The notes beneath the pieces are model-generated. The model was given only the letters and a program-made list of their open reading frames with translations, ran no database searches and was not told where the DNA came from. The position numbers and the translations under genes were made by a program. From positions 1,054,001 through 1,118,000 of the forward strand of contig OZ252006.1 of assembly GCA_965247175.1 (NCBI GenBank): 64,000 bases of DNA. Direction: 5' to 3'. The number at the start of each line of letters is the position of its first letter. Within the stretch, counting starts at the first letter, position 1. The stretch comes from JANQMX01 sp965247175 (lineage in GTDB: Bacteria > Pseudomonadota > Alphaproteobacteria > Kiloniellales > DSM-21159). This document shows, one piece after another, positions 17,955-26,560 of the stretch.

Positions 17955-19604
17955 ATGAAAGCATCGGACCTGCTGGTGAAGTGCCTCGAAGAGGAGGGGG
18001 TGAGCCACATCTTCGGCGTGCCCGGCGAAGAAAACGCCGACTTCGTGCTCTCCCTGAAGTCCTCGCCCATCGAGTTCGTCCTGACCCGCCACGAGCAGGG
18101 CGCGGCCTTCATGGCGGAGGTCTACGGCCGCCTGACGGGCAATCCAGCCGTCTGCCTCGGCACTCTGGGTCCGGGCGCCACCAACCTGATCACCGGAGTT
18201 GCCGACGCCAACATGGACCGGGCCCCCATGCTGGTCATCACCGGCCAGGCGGGGACCTACCGGCAGCACAAGGAGAGCCACCAGGTCATGGACGTCGTGG
18301 AGATGTACCGGCCGGTGACCAAGTGGGCGATCAGCATCCTGGAGCCCGACACCATCCCCGAGATCACCCGCAAGGCCGTGCGCCTGGCCCGTGGCGAGAA
18401 GCCCGGCGCGGTGCTGATCGAGCTGGCCGAGGACATCGCCAAGGAGGACGCCAAAGGCCAGCCGCTCGAGCCGCGGCGCTTCCGCCGGCCGGGGCCCGAC
18501 GACAAGATCGTCGACCGCGCCTATGAGCTCATCCGCAACGCCAAGCGGCCGATCATCATTGCCGGCAACGGCACCATCCGAAAGCGCGCCAGCCATCAGC
18601 TCCGCCGCTTCTGCGAGACGACCGGCATCGGCGTGCTCAGCACCTTCATGGCCAAGGGCTGCGTCGACCGCGACGCCGACTACTGCCTCTTCACCATCGG
18701 CCTGCAGCAGAAGGACTTTACCGCCTACGCGGTCGAGGAGGCCGACCTCGTCATCGCGCTGGGCTACGACCTCGTCGAGTACCCGCCGCGCCTCTGGAAC
18801 CCCGACGGCAGCAAGCCGGTCGTCCACATCGATTTCCTGCCGGCCGAGATCGACAGCAACTACCATCCGCAGGTGGAGTGCGTCGGCGATCTCGCGCATA
18901 CGCTCTGGATGCTGAACGAGCGGCTGGAGCGGGACGGGGCGCCCAGCTACGACCTCGCCGGCCAGGCCAAGACCAGGGCCCGCATGCTGGAGGAGTTCGC
19001 GGCCCATGCCGAGGACCGCACCGAAGGCTCCATCCGGCCGCAGAAAGCCATCTGGGACGTGCGCCAGGCGCTCGGCCCCGACGACATCCTGCTGTCCGGG
19101 GTCGGAGCGCATAAGATGTGGATCGGCCGCTACTACCAGTGCAACGAGCCCAACACCTGCCTGATCCCCAACGGCTTCTGCTCCATGGGCATGCCACTGC
19201 CGGGCTCGATCGCCGCCCACCTGGTCTTTCCCGACCGCAAGATCTTCGCCATCGCCGGCGACGGCGACTTCCTGATGAACGTGCAGGAGATGGAGACGGC
19301 CCGCCGCCTCAACGCCGACGTCACCGTGATGGTCTGGGAGGACGGCGGCTACGGCCTGATCGCCTGGAAGCAGGACGACGAGTTCGGTGAGCATAGCCCG
19401 CTCGCTTTCGGCAATCCCGACTGGCTGGCGCTGGCCAAGAGCTTTGGTTGGCAGGGCCAGTACGTGCCCGACGCCGCCGATCTCGCCGGCGCCATCGACT
19501 CGGCGCTGGCCCATAAAGGCCCCTCGCTTCTGGTCATTCCCATCGACTACCGTGAGAACACGCTGCTCACCAGCCGGCTCGGAGAGATCGCCAGCGCGAT
19601 CTGA
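17955..19604 (+). CDS. Thiamine-diphosphate enzyme, acetolactate-synthase (IlvB/AlsS)-like
   Basis: From the ATG at 17955 the protein has 549 residues. The N-terminal pyrimidine-binding domain has FGVPGEENADF and the catalytic glutamate in RHEQGAAFMAE near residue 49. The middle domain is Rossmann-like, and the C-terminal domain has the ThDP motif GDGDFLMN followed by a WEDGGYGLIAWKQ segment. AlsS-type acetolactate synthases usually have Asn where Glu stands in WED, so the motif is slightly atypical. No FAD-binding or small-subunit gene is near, which fits a catabolic AlsS-like enzyme, a pyruvate decarboxylase-like enzyme or another 2-oxoacid decarboxylase rather than the biosynthetic one. 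A GltS symporter follows. Confidence 0.75.
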   Translation: MKASDLLVKCLEEEGVSHIFGVPGEENADFVLSLKSSPIEFVLTRHEQGAAFMAEVYGRLTGNPAVCLGTLGPGATNLITGVADANMDRAPMLVITGQAGTYRQHKESHQVMDVVEMYRPVTKWAISILEPDTIPEITRKAVRLARGEKPGAVLIELAEDIAKEDAKGQPLEPRRFRRPGPDDKIVDRAYELIRNAKRPIIIAGNGTIRKRASHQLRRFCETTGIGVLSTFMAKGCVDRDADYCLFTIGLQQKDFTAYAVEEADLVIALGYDLVEYPPRLWNPDGSKPVVHIDFLPAEIDSNYHPQVECVGDLAHTLWMLNERLERDGAPSYDLAGQAKTRARMLEEFAAHAEDRTEGSIRPQKAIWDVRQALGPDDILLSGVGAHKMWIGRYYQCNEPNTCLIPNGFCSMGMPLPGSIAAHLVFPDRKIFAIAGDGDFLMNVQEMETARRLNADVTVMVWEDGGYGLIAWKQDDEFGEHSPLAFGNPDWLALAKSFGWQGQYVPDAADLAGAIDSALAHKGPSLLVIPIDYRENTLLTSRLGEIASAI

Positions 19605-19725
19605 GCCGCGGCACCTAAGGCCCACGTCCATAGAACCACTAAAGTCGGATTGCTCTTTGAAACTGCATGTTTAACTTCGCATCGAAGCGACGTGAGTCCC
19701 AAGCGAGGAGCCCGAGGTAAGCAGA

Positions 19726-20976
19726 GTGGCGGTAGAGCACACCATCTCGGGAACCAGCATCATCGTCCTCGCCGTGGGCGTCTGGTTTCTCGGTACCTTC
19801 GTCAACAGGAAGCTGCCCTTTCTGCAGCGCTACAGCATTCCGGTCGCGGTGACGGGCGGGCTGATCTGCAGTCTGACCGTCATGGCGGTGCGCGCGCTCT
19901 TCGACATCACCATCACCTTCGATACCGAGTTGCGCGACCTCCTGCTGTTGGCCTTCTTCTCGACCATCGGACTGTCGGCGAAGCTCAGCCTCTTGAAAGA
20001 GGGGGGCAGGGCGCTCCTCATCCTCATGGTGGCGGCGGGCGTCCTCCTCATCTTGCAAAACGGCACCGGCGTCCTGCTCGCGACGCTGTTCGGCGGGCAT
20101 CCCGGTTATGGCCTGATCGGCGGCAGCGTCTCGCTCGCCGGCGGCCATGGCACCGCCATCGCCTGGGGCGCGGTGGCCGAGGAGGCCGGTCTTGAGGATG
20201 CCCAGGCGCTCGGCATCGCCTTCGCAACCTTTGGCCTGATCGCCGGCGGCCTGATCGGCGGGCCCATCGCCGAGTTCCTGATCAAGCGCGATAAGCTGCG
20301 CACAAGCTGCCGAGCGAATCCCTGCGGCGCATTGGTCGATGTCGAGGCAGCGCAGGCCGCAGCCAATCCCATACCAGAGTCGGAGCCACGACTCTTGCCG
20401 CCCCTCTCCAGCGCCCTTGGCACACTCTTGCTGCTGGCGATCTGCGTCGAGGTGGGCAGCCTGGTCAATCTGCTGCTGGTCTCATGGGGTCTGACCCTGC
20501 CGGGCTTCCTCACGGCCATGATGACCGGCATCGTCATTGCCAATGCTGCCGATGTGCTCAAAATCGAGCTCGATCCGGTCCCCCGGGAGCATGTCGCCGA
20601 AATCAGCCTTCAGCTCTTTCTGGCCATCAGCCTGATGAGCATGCAGCTCTGGGTTCTGGCCGATTCCATCGACAAGGTTCTGCTCGTCCTCTTCGCCCAA
20701 ATGATGATCATCACGCTCTTTGCCGTGGCGATCGTCTACCGCATGATGGGCCGGGACTACGACGCTGCCGTTATTGCCGCCGGCTTCTCCGGGCTCGGCA
20801 TGGGCGCAACTCCGGTCGGGATCGCCAACATGAACGCTGTTACCTCGAAGTACGGTCCCTCGCCGAAGGCCTTCTTGATCGTTCCTCTGGTGGGCGCCTT
20901 CTTCCTCGACATCCTGAACGCCCTGGTGATCAAGACCTTCATCGCCATGCCGCTCATTCAGGAGACACCGTTGTGA
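19726..20976 (+). CDS. gltS: Sodium/glutamate symporter GltS
   Basis: The GTG start at 19726 gives 416 residues, the family size. The protein is almost entirely hydrophobic, with about ten membrane helices arranged as two related halves. Typical motifs are GGxxSLAGGHGTAIAWG in the first half and FSGLGMGATPVGIANM plus a PLVGAFFLDILNALVI segment in the second half; these glycine-rich re-entrant loops form the Na+/glutamate sites in GltS. It would import glutamate across the inner membrane using the sodium gradient. Glutamate is also the amine acceptor of the gmaS pathway further right, though the distance makes any link only suggestive. Confidence 0.88.
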   Translation: MAVEHTISGTSIIVLAVGVWFLGTFVNRKLPFLQRYSIPVAVTGGLICSLTVMAVRALFDITITFDTELRDLLLLAFFSTIGLSAKLSLLKEGGRALLILMVAAGVLLILQNGTGVLLATLFGGHPGYGLIGGSVSLAGGHGTAIAWGAVAEEAGLEDAQALGIAFATFGLIAGGLIGGPIAEFLIKRDKLRTSCRANPCGALVDVEAAQAAANPIPESEPRLLPPLSSALGTLLLLAICVEVGSLVNLLLVSWGLTLPGFLTAMMTGIVIANAADVLKIELDPVPREHVAEISLQLFLAISLMSMQLWVLADSIDKVLLVLFAQMMIITLFAVAIVYRMMGRDYDAAVIAAGFSGLGMGATPVGIANMNAVTSKYGPSPKAFLIVPLVGAFFLDILNALVIKTFIAMPLIQETPL

Positions 20977-21031
20977 CGGCGCGGATCCAAGTGGACGCCG
21001 GCCGGAGCCTGCGGGCGAAAAGGACCTGCTC

Positions 21032-22525
21032 GTGCTGAGGAACCCACTCCTCCTGACGGCCCTGCTGATTACCGGCGCGGTCGCCGTCTGGGGCATCGTC
21101 GATACGGCCGGTCTTGCCGGATTCGCCAATACCCTGGTCTCTATCCAGTTCACCAGCCGCGCCTGGTTCATCATGCTGACGGCCAGCGTGATGCTGATCT
21201 GCTGCATCGTCCTGGCCCTGTCGCGCTATGGGAACGTGAAGCTGGGCGCGGACGATGACGAGCCGGAGTTCTCCACGATCTCCTGGCTGACCATGCTCTT
21301 TGCCGCCGGCATGGGCGTCGGCCTGCTCTATTGGGGCACGGCCGAGCCGATGACCCACTTTCTGATCATCACCGACTATCAAGAGCCCAGCGAGGCCGCC
21401 AACTCCGCGCTCTTCGTCACCAACTTTCACTGGGGCCTCCATGCCTGGGCCATCTATGCCCTGACCGGATTGGTGATCGCCTACTTCAGCTTTCGCAAAG
21501 GAACCCCGGTTCTGGTGGGTGCGCCGCTACTCAAGGTCTTCGGCAACGGGAAAGTCACCCGCACGGTGGCGTGGATCAGCAACCTTCTGGCCATCGTCGC
21601 CATAGCCATTGGCCTCGGAGGCTCGGTCGCGATGGGGGTGTTCCAGGTCAAGGAAGGGGTCGACGCGCTCTTCGGGCTGCAGGGCACCGGTCTGGGGCTG
21701 ACCCTCGGCATCTTCGCGGTGTTGTGCGTCGCCTACGTCCTGCCGCTCACGGTCGATCTCAGCAGCGGCATGGCCATGCTCTCAAACGCCGCCATGGCGA
21801 CCGCCGTCGCCCTGATGGTCTTTCTGCTGCTGTTCGGGCCGACCCATTACCTGATGGGCGGCATCCTTCAGGCGACCGGCGACTACATCAACGAAGTGCT
21901 GCCGCACGGCTTCCGCACCTTCACCTTCATGGACGATCGGGTGGGGGACTGGTTCCAGTCCTGGACCTTGACCTACATGGTCTGGTGGCTTGCTTGGGCG
22001 CCCTTCGTCGGGGTCTTCATCGCCCGCATCTCGCGGGGCCGGACCATCCGCGAATTTGTCTGCGGCGTAGTGCTGGTTCCGACGATCTTCTCCATCTTCT
22101 GGTTCGGGATCTTCGGCGGGGTCGGCTTCTATGCCGTGCTCAACACCGATATTCCCATCCTGGACGTGGTGCAGAACAACGTCAGCGCGGTCACCTACTT
22201 CGTGCTCGGGCATTTCCCGCTGCCGTGGCTGACCATCGCCGCGGTGGTGGTGGCGGCCTTTCTCTTCATCGTCACCAGCGTGGTCAGCGCCGCCTTCGTC
22301 CTCGGCATGTTCTCGACCGGCGGCGACCTCAACCCAAGCGTCAAGGTCAAGCTCAGCTGGGGCGTGGTCCTCGGGGCCCTTGGGCTGGTGATGATCCTGT
22401 CCGACAGCATCGATGCGGTGAAGTCGATCATCGCGCTGGGGGCGCTGCCCTTCGTCTTTATCGTGCTGCTGCTGGTGATCTGCCTGCTGAAGGCGCTGAA
22501 GTCCGAGCCCGCGGTGCAGAAATGA
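21032..22525 (+). CDS. BCCT-family (betaine/carnitine/choline) transporter
   Basis: The 497-residue protein starts at GTG 21032 and has about twelve membrane helices. The family marks are FAAGMGVGLLYWGTAEP near residue 95, with the GMGxG motif of sodium-coupled betaine carriers, and the tryptophan-rich helix YMVWWLAWAPFVGVFIARISRGRT near residue 320, which forms the aromatic cage for a quaternary ammonium group. It should import glycine betaine or a related compound by Na+ symport; the exact substrate is not decided by these motifs. The stop overlaps the start of a 38-residue membrane peptide by four bases. Confidence 0.9.
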   Translation: MLRNPLLLTALLITGAVAVWGIVDTAGLAGFANTLVSIQFTSRAWFIMLTASVMLICCIVLALSRYGNVKLGADDDEPEFSTISWLTMLFAAGMGVGLLYWGTAEPMTHFLIITDYQEPSEAANSALFVTNFHWGLHAWAIYALTGLVIAYFSFRKGTPVLVGAPLLKVFGNGKVTRTVAWISNLLAIVAIAIGLGGSVAMGVFQVKEGVDALFGLQGTGLGLTLGIFAVLCVAYVLPLTVDLSSGMAMLSNAAMATAVALMVFLLLFGPTHYLMGGILQATGDYINEVLPHGFRTFTFMDDRVGDWFQSWTLTYMVWWLAWAPFVGVFIARISRGRTIREFVCGVVLVPTIFSIFWFGIFGGVGFYAVLNTDIPILDVVQNNVSAVTYFVLGHFPLPWLTIAAVVVAAFLFIVTSVVSAAFVLGMFSTGGDLNPSVKVKLSWGVVLGALGLVMILSDSIDAVKSIIALGALPFVFIVLLLVICLLKALKSEPAVQK

Positions 22526-22638
22526 ACGAGTGGATCGACACCCTGCTCAACGTCATCGCCTTCGCCTTTATCGGCCTCCTGTTCTGGCTCTATTTCAAGC
22601 CGGAGCAGGCCGATGACGACGAGCTATCGGACTCCTAA
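22522..22638 (+). CDS. 38-residue single-helix membrane peptide coupled to the BCCT transporter
   Basis: An ATG at 22522 overlaps the BCCT stop as ATGA. The peptide has one hydrophobic segment (residues about 8-25, LLNVIAFAFIGLLFWLYF) followed by an acidic tail EQADDDELSDS. The overlap implies translation only with the transporter, so the peptide is probably a small accessory subunit or stabiliser of it. It is too short for most gene finders. Its stop shares four bases with that of the convergent DsbA-like gene. Confidence 0.7.
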   Translation: MNEWIDTLLNVIAFAFIGLLFWLYFKPEQADDDELSDS

Positions 22639-23294
22639 GCGCGCGCCTGCAGACCCGACTGATCTTCGCTGCGCACCGTCTCGAACATGCGTAGCAGTAC
22701 TTCGGGCGGCTGCGCGCCGGGCAGCGCGTAGCGGGTGTTGAACACGAAGCAGGGCACCCCGGTAATCCCGCTGCGCCGGGCAAAGGTGTCTTCGGCGCGT
22801 ATCAGATCGATGCCTTCATCGCTGGCCAAGCGGTGCTCCACATCGGCCCGGTCCAAGCCGGCACCGGCGGCAATCTCACTCAAGACCTCGGTCTCGCCGA
22901 TATCGCGGCCCTCCAGGAAATAGGCATCGAACAGGGCTTGGACGACCGCATCGGCTTCGACCGTATCGTCGTCCTCGGCCATGCGAATTAGGCGATGGGA
23001 GGCCAGCGTATTGGGCGTCCGTTTGATGCCGGCGAATTTGAACGGGATATCCTCTTCTTCACCGGCGGAGGCGATGTGGTCGTAGACCCGCTGGGCATTC
23101 TCAGCCCCGCCGAACTTGAGGGAGAGGTAGGTCTGCCGCTCCATGCCTTCGGGCGGCATATCGGGATTGAGCTGGAATGGCCGCCAGCGAAACACGAGAT
23201 CGGGCTGCGGCCGCACGGCCAGCGCCCGCTCCAAGCGGCGCTTGCCGATGAAGCACCAAGGGCAAATGGTGTCTGAATAGATGTCGACGATCAT
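22635..23294 (-). CDS. DsbA-family oxidoreductase, FrnE-like
   Basis: The 219-residue protein opens with the thioredoxin-fold strand VDIYSDTICPWCFIGKRRL, which contains a CPWC active site, and has an inserted helical domain and the cis-proline segment GITGVPCFVFN near residue 178. This matches the FrnE / 2-hydroxychromene-2-carboxylate isomerase branch of the DsbA family. There is no signal peptide, so it acts in the cytoplasm, as FrnE proteins do, in disulfide or glutathione-linked chemistry. Its substrate is unknown. It is divergent from sapC. Confidence 0.88.
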   Translation of the reverse strand: MIVDIYSDTICPWCFIGKRRLERALAVRPQPDLVFRWRPFQLNPDMPPEGMERQTYLSLKFGGAENAQRVYDHIASAGEEEDIPFKFAGIKRTPNTLASHRLIRMAEDDDTVEADAVVQALFDAYFLEGRDIGETEVLSEIAAGAGLDRADVEHRLASDEGIDLIRAEDTFARRSGITGVPCFVFNTRYALPGAQPPEVLLRMFETVRSEDQSGLQARA

Positions 23295-23392
23295 GTTGGC
23301 GTCGGCCTTCGACTGTCGTACCTCTGTCTCGCTTCCATGCTATGTGGAAGGGTTAGCGCGACAAACAAGAATATCACGCAAGGGTGTTGATA

Positions 23393-24151
23393 ATGAGCGA
23401 TTCTGGAACGCAGCAGCAAGAAACGGGCTTGCCGCCGCTCTATTCGGAGATGATCCCGCTGAATGCGGAGATGCACGGGGGCTACTCGCTGCGCGCCAGG
23501 CGGAGCTACGGCTATGCCTCGGCCGAGGTCTCCTTGCCCTTGAACGTCGCCGAGTTCACCCGCGCGGCGCTGAGCTATCCGATCGCCTTCGCCAACACCG
23601 CGCCGTCCTTTCCCATCGCCATTTTGGGCGTGACCAGCGGCGTTAACCTTTTCGTCGACGGGGAGGGGAACTGGCTGCCCGGCAGCTATGTGCCCGCCTA
23701 TGCCCGCCGCTATCCCTTCTTCCTCGCCAAGCAGAAAGACGGAGAGAAGCTCGCGCTCTGCCTCGATCGCAACGACGACATTCTCGAGCTGAGCGACCGC
23801 GAGCCCCTGTTGAGCGAGGGCGAGCCCACGCCGGCCCTGAAGAACGCCATGGAGTTCTGCCAGAATTACTACAAAGCCCAGACCTTGACCCGCCAGGTGG
23901 TCGACAGCCTCGAGAAGCTGGATCTGCTCATCGAACGCCAAGTGTCGATCGACACGGTGGGTGGCGAAAAGATGCGCATCGGCGGCTTCAAGATGATCGA
24001 CGATGAGAAGTTCAAAGCGCTGCCGCCCGAGCTGCTCAGCGAGTGGCGCGACCGGGACATTCTCATGCTGATCTATGCCCATAAGCTGTCGCAAGAGAAC
24101 TGGTCGCGGCTGATCGAGCGCCACACGCAGCAGACCGCCGTCAAGTCTTGA
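23393..24151 (+). CDS. SapC-family protein
   Basis: The ATG at 23393, preceded by AAGGGTG, gives 252 residues. The sequence from YSEMIPLNAEMHGGY onward, with FANTAPSFPIAILG and an YVPAYARRYPFFLA motif near residue 100, matches the SapC family, named from a Campylobacter surface-layer region and common in alphaproteobacteria. No signal peptide or membrane helix is seen, and family function is not established; some members sit beside flavin-dependent halogenase-like genes. Here it stands alone, about 110 bases before the acyl-CoA ligase operon. Confidence 0.8.
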   Translation: MSDSGTQQQETGLPPLYSEMIPLNAEMHGGYSLRARRSYGYASAEVSLPLNVAEFTRAALSYPIAFANTAPSFPIAILGVTSGVNLFVDGEGNWLPGSYVPAYARRYPFFLAKQKDGEKLALCLDRNDDILELSDREPLLSEGEPTPALKNAMEFCQNYYKAQTLTRQVVDSLEKLDLLIERQVSIDTVGGEKMRIGGFKMIDDEKFKALPPELLSEWRDRDILMLIYAHKLSQENWSRLIERHTQQTAVKS

Positions 24152-24259
24152 CCGGCCCCTCGCGAAAACCAATGCTTGGGCGCCATGCCGCAGCGACCTG
24201 ATAATGGCGCTTTGGCCAAGACCAAAGACAACACGCTTAGAGGCGGGCCAAAGTCGCCG

Positions 24260-25900
24260 ATGACCGAGGAAAACCCTTACGAGGTCGCTCTCGACCGCAA
24301 TCCGGCCAACTATGTGCCGCTCTCCCCAATCTCCTTCCTGAAGCGTTCGGCCGAGGTCTATCCCCACAAGCCGGCGGTGATCCACGACCGGGTCTACAGC
24401 TATGCCGAGTTCGGCGAGCGGGTGCGGCGCCTGGCCTCGGCGCTGGCCAAGCGCGGCGTCGGTCTGGGCGACACGGTCTCGGTGATGGCGGCGAACATTC
24501 CGGCGCTCTTGGAGGCGCACTACGGCGTGGCGATGACGGGCGGGGTGCTCAACGCCCTCAACATCCGCCTCGACGCCAAGACCATCGCGTTCATCCTTGA
24601 CCATGGCGGCGCGAAGGTGCTGCTGACCGATCGCGAGTTCGCGCCGGTGGTGGGAGAGGCCCTGCGGCTCTGCGAGTCGAAGCCGCTGGTGATCGATATC
24701 GACGACCCCCTGACCGAAGCGCAGGGCGGTACCCGTGGCGAGCGTCTCGGAGACATGGACTACGAGGCGCTCTTGGCCGAGGGCGACCCGGAGCAGCCCT
24801 GGCAGCTTCCGGCGGACGAGTGGCAGGCCTGCTCTCTCAACTACACCTCCGGCACCACCGGCAATCCCAAGGGCGTGGTTTATCACCATCGCGGCGCCTA
24901 TCTGAACGCGCTCGGCAACCTGATCGCCTTCGGCCTGACGCCGGACAGCCGCTACCTCTGGACCCTGCCGATGTTCCACTGCAACGGCTGGACCTTCACC
25001 TGGGGCGTGACGGCGGCGGGCGGCACCCATGTCTGCCTGCGCAAAGTCGACCCGGCGCTGATCTATCGCCTGATCGCCGAGACCGGCGTCAGCCACATGT
25101 GCGGCGCCCCCATCGTGCTCAATATGCTGGCGCATGCGCCGGAGAGCGTGCGGCAGCCTTTCCCTCAGACGGTGGAAATCGCCACCGGCGGCGCAGCCCC
25201 GCCGAGCGCGGTGATCGAGAACATGGAGGCTCAGGGCTTTCGCGTCCTTCACCTCTACGGCCTCACCGAGTGCTATGGACCTTCGACCCTCTGCGCCTGG
25301 CAGGATGATTGGAACGATCTCACGCAGACGGAGAAGGCGGGCAAGATGGCGCGTCAGGGCGTCGGCTACGTCACCCTGCAAGACGCCAGCGTGCGGGATC
25401 CCGAGACACTGGAGGAGGTGCCGCGCGACGGCGAAACCATCGGCGAGCTGATGCTGCGCGGAAACACCGTGATGCGCGGCTACCTGAAGAACCCGAGCGC
25501 CAGCGAAGCGGCCTTTCGCGGCGGCTGGTTCCATACCGGCGATCTCGGGGTGATGCACCCAGACGGCTACATCGAGGTCAAGGATCGCTCGAAGGACATC
25601 ATCATCTCGGGCGGGGAGAACATCTCCTCCCTCGAGATAGAAGAGGCGCTTTACCGTTATCCCAAGGTGCTGGAAGCAGCCGTGGTCGCGCGGCCGGACG
25701 AGAAGTGGGGCGAGAGTCCCTGCGCTTTCGTCACCTTGAAACCTGGGCAGGACTGCTCTGCGGAGGAGATTATTGCCCACTGCCGGGCGACCATGGCTCA
25801 TTACAAGGCGCCGCACAGCGTCGTCTTCTGCGAGCTGCCGAAAACCTCGACCGGCAAGATACAGAAGTTCGTTTTGCGGGAGCGCGCCCGCGCCCTCTAA
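24260..25900 (+). CDS. Acyl-CoA synthetase (AMP-forming), first gene of an lva-like operon
   Basis: The protein has 546 residues from ATG 24260; an upstream in-frame start at 24176 is less likely. It has the adenylation motifs in order: LNYTSGTTGNPKGVVYHH (P-loop), GLTECYGP, HTGDLGVMHPDGYIEVKDR (hinge) and KTSTGKIQKF with the catalytic lysine. The N-terminus resembles medium-chain ligases of the DmdB/LvaE type. In the operon it would activate a free acid to its CoA thioester for the SDR, kinase and dehydrogenase encoded downstream. The acid is not known; in the Pseudomonas putida lva operon it is levulinate or a 4-hydroxy acid. Confidence 0.88.
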   Translation: MTEENPYEVALDRNPANYVPLSPISFLKRSAEVYPHKPAVIHDRVYSYAEFGERVRRLASALAKRGVGLGDTVSVMAANIPALLEAHYGVAMTGGVLNALNIRLDAKTIAFILDHGGAKVLLTDREFAPVVGEALRLCESKPLVIDIDDPLTEAQGGTRGERLGDMDYEALLAEGDPEQPWQLPADEWQACSLNYTSGTTGNPKGVVYHHRGAYLNALGNLIAFGLTPDSRYLWTLPMFHCNGWTFTWGVTAAGGTHVCLRKVDPALIYRLIAETGVSHMCGAPIVLNMLAHAPESVRQPFPQTVEIATGGAAPPSAVIENMEAQGFRVLHLYGLTECYGPSTLCAWQDDWNDLTQTEKAGKMARQGVGYVTLQDASVRDPETLEEVPRDGETIGELMLRGNTVMRGYLKNPSASEAAFRGGWFHTGDLGVMHPDGYIEVKDRSKDIIISGGENISSLEIEEALYRYPKVLEAAVVARPDEKWGESPCAFVTLKPGQDCSAEEIIAHCRATMAHYKAPHSVVFCELPKTSTGKIQKFVLRERARAL

Positions 25901-25930
25901 GCCGAAGCCTGAAAACTGCGTTCGAGTGAG

Positions 25931-26560
25931 ATGTACAAGTCCCTCCTGATCGTCGACGACTTCTATAGCAATCCCATGGAGGTGCGGCGCGCGGCGCTGG
26001 CCGCCAACTATCCCGAGGTCACCGGCGTGCGCACCTTCCCGGGCCGCAACTCGGAGCAGCCCTTTCCGGTGCCGGGCTTCGACCAGGTCGCCTCCCAGCT
26101 CGCCAACGAGCCGATCACCGGCGATACGACCAACGCCAACTCCTTTCACAGCCACTTCCGCATCACCGTCGGTGGCGAGGTCGGGCGCTATCACGTCCAT
26201 GCCGACCCGAGCCACCTGGCCATGGTCGGCATCTGCTATCTGACCCTGCCGGAGCACTGCGAGGGCGGCACCACCTTCTTCCGCCACCGTCAGACCGGCA
26301 CCGACCGCACGCCGAGCCAGGAGGACCTGGAAACGGCCGGCTATGCCTCCGTCGCCGAGCTGCTGAAGCGGGACGGACCGGAGATCTCCCAGTGGGAGAC
26401 GCTGATGACCATCCCCATGCGCTTCAACCGCCTGGTGCTCTATCGGCCCTTCTTTTGGCATTCGGCCGGCCCGGCCTTCGGCGATTCGCCGGAGAACGGA
26501 CGGCTCATCCAGCTCTTCTCCTTCGTTCGCGCAGCGACAGCCCAAAGGCAGAGTGCATGA
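25931..26560 (+). CDS. DUF6445-family protein with a possible Fe(II)/2-oxoglutarate oxygenase fold
   Basis: The 209-residue protein opens VDDFYSNPMEVR and matches what I know as DUF6445. It has YHVHADPSH near residue 87, an HxD-type metal pair, FFRHRQTGTD near residue 118 and PFFWHSAGPAFGD near residue 177 with a possible distal histidine. These would form an HxD...H iron site of a prolyl-hydroxylase-like enzyme, but that is inference. The start is 30 bases after the ligase gene, and the stop overlaps the SDR start (ATGA), so it is firmly in the operon. No counterpart is known to me in the lva operon. Confidence 0.7.
   Translation: MYKSLLIVDDFYSNPMEVRRAALAANYPEVTGVRTFPGRNSEQPFPVPGFDQVASQLANEPITGDTTNANSFHSHFRITVGGEVGRYHVHADPSHLAMVGICYLTLPEHCEGGTTFFRHRQTGTDRTPSQEDLETAGYASVAELLKRDGPEISQWETLMTIPMRFNRLVLYRPFFWHSAGPAFGDSPENGRLIQLFSFVRAATAQRQSA

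Noticed and set aside
23291..26545. A 1084-residue open frame on the minus strand
   Set aside because: It lies opposite sapC, the acyl-CoA ligase and the DUF6445 gene, whose plus-strand products have clear motifs. The minus frame is Arg/Gly/His/Val-rich with no domain, typical of a GC-rich shadow.
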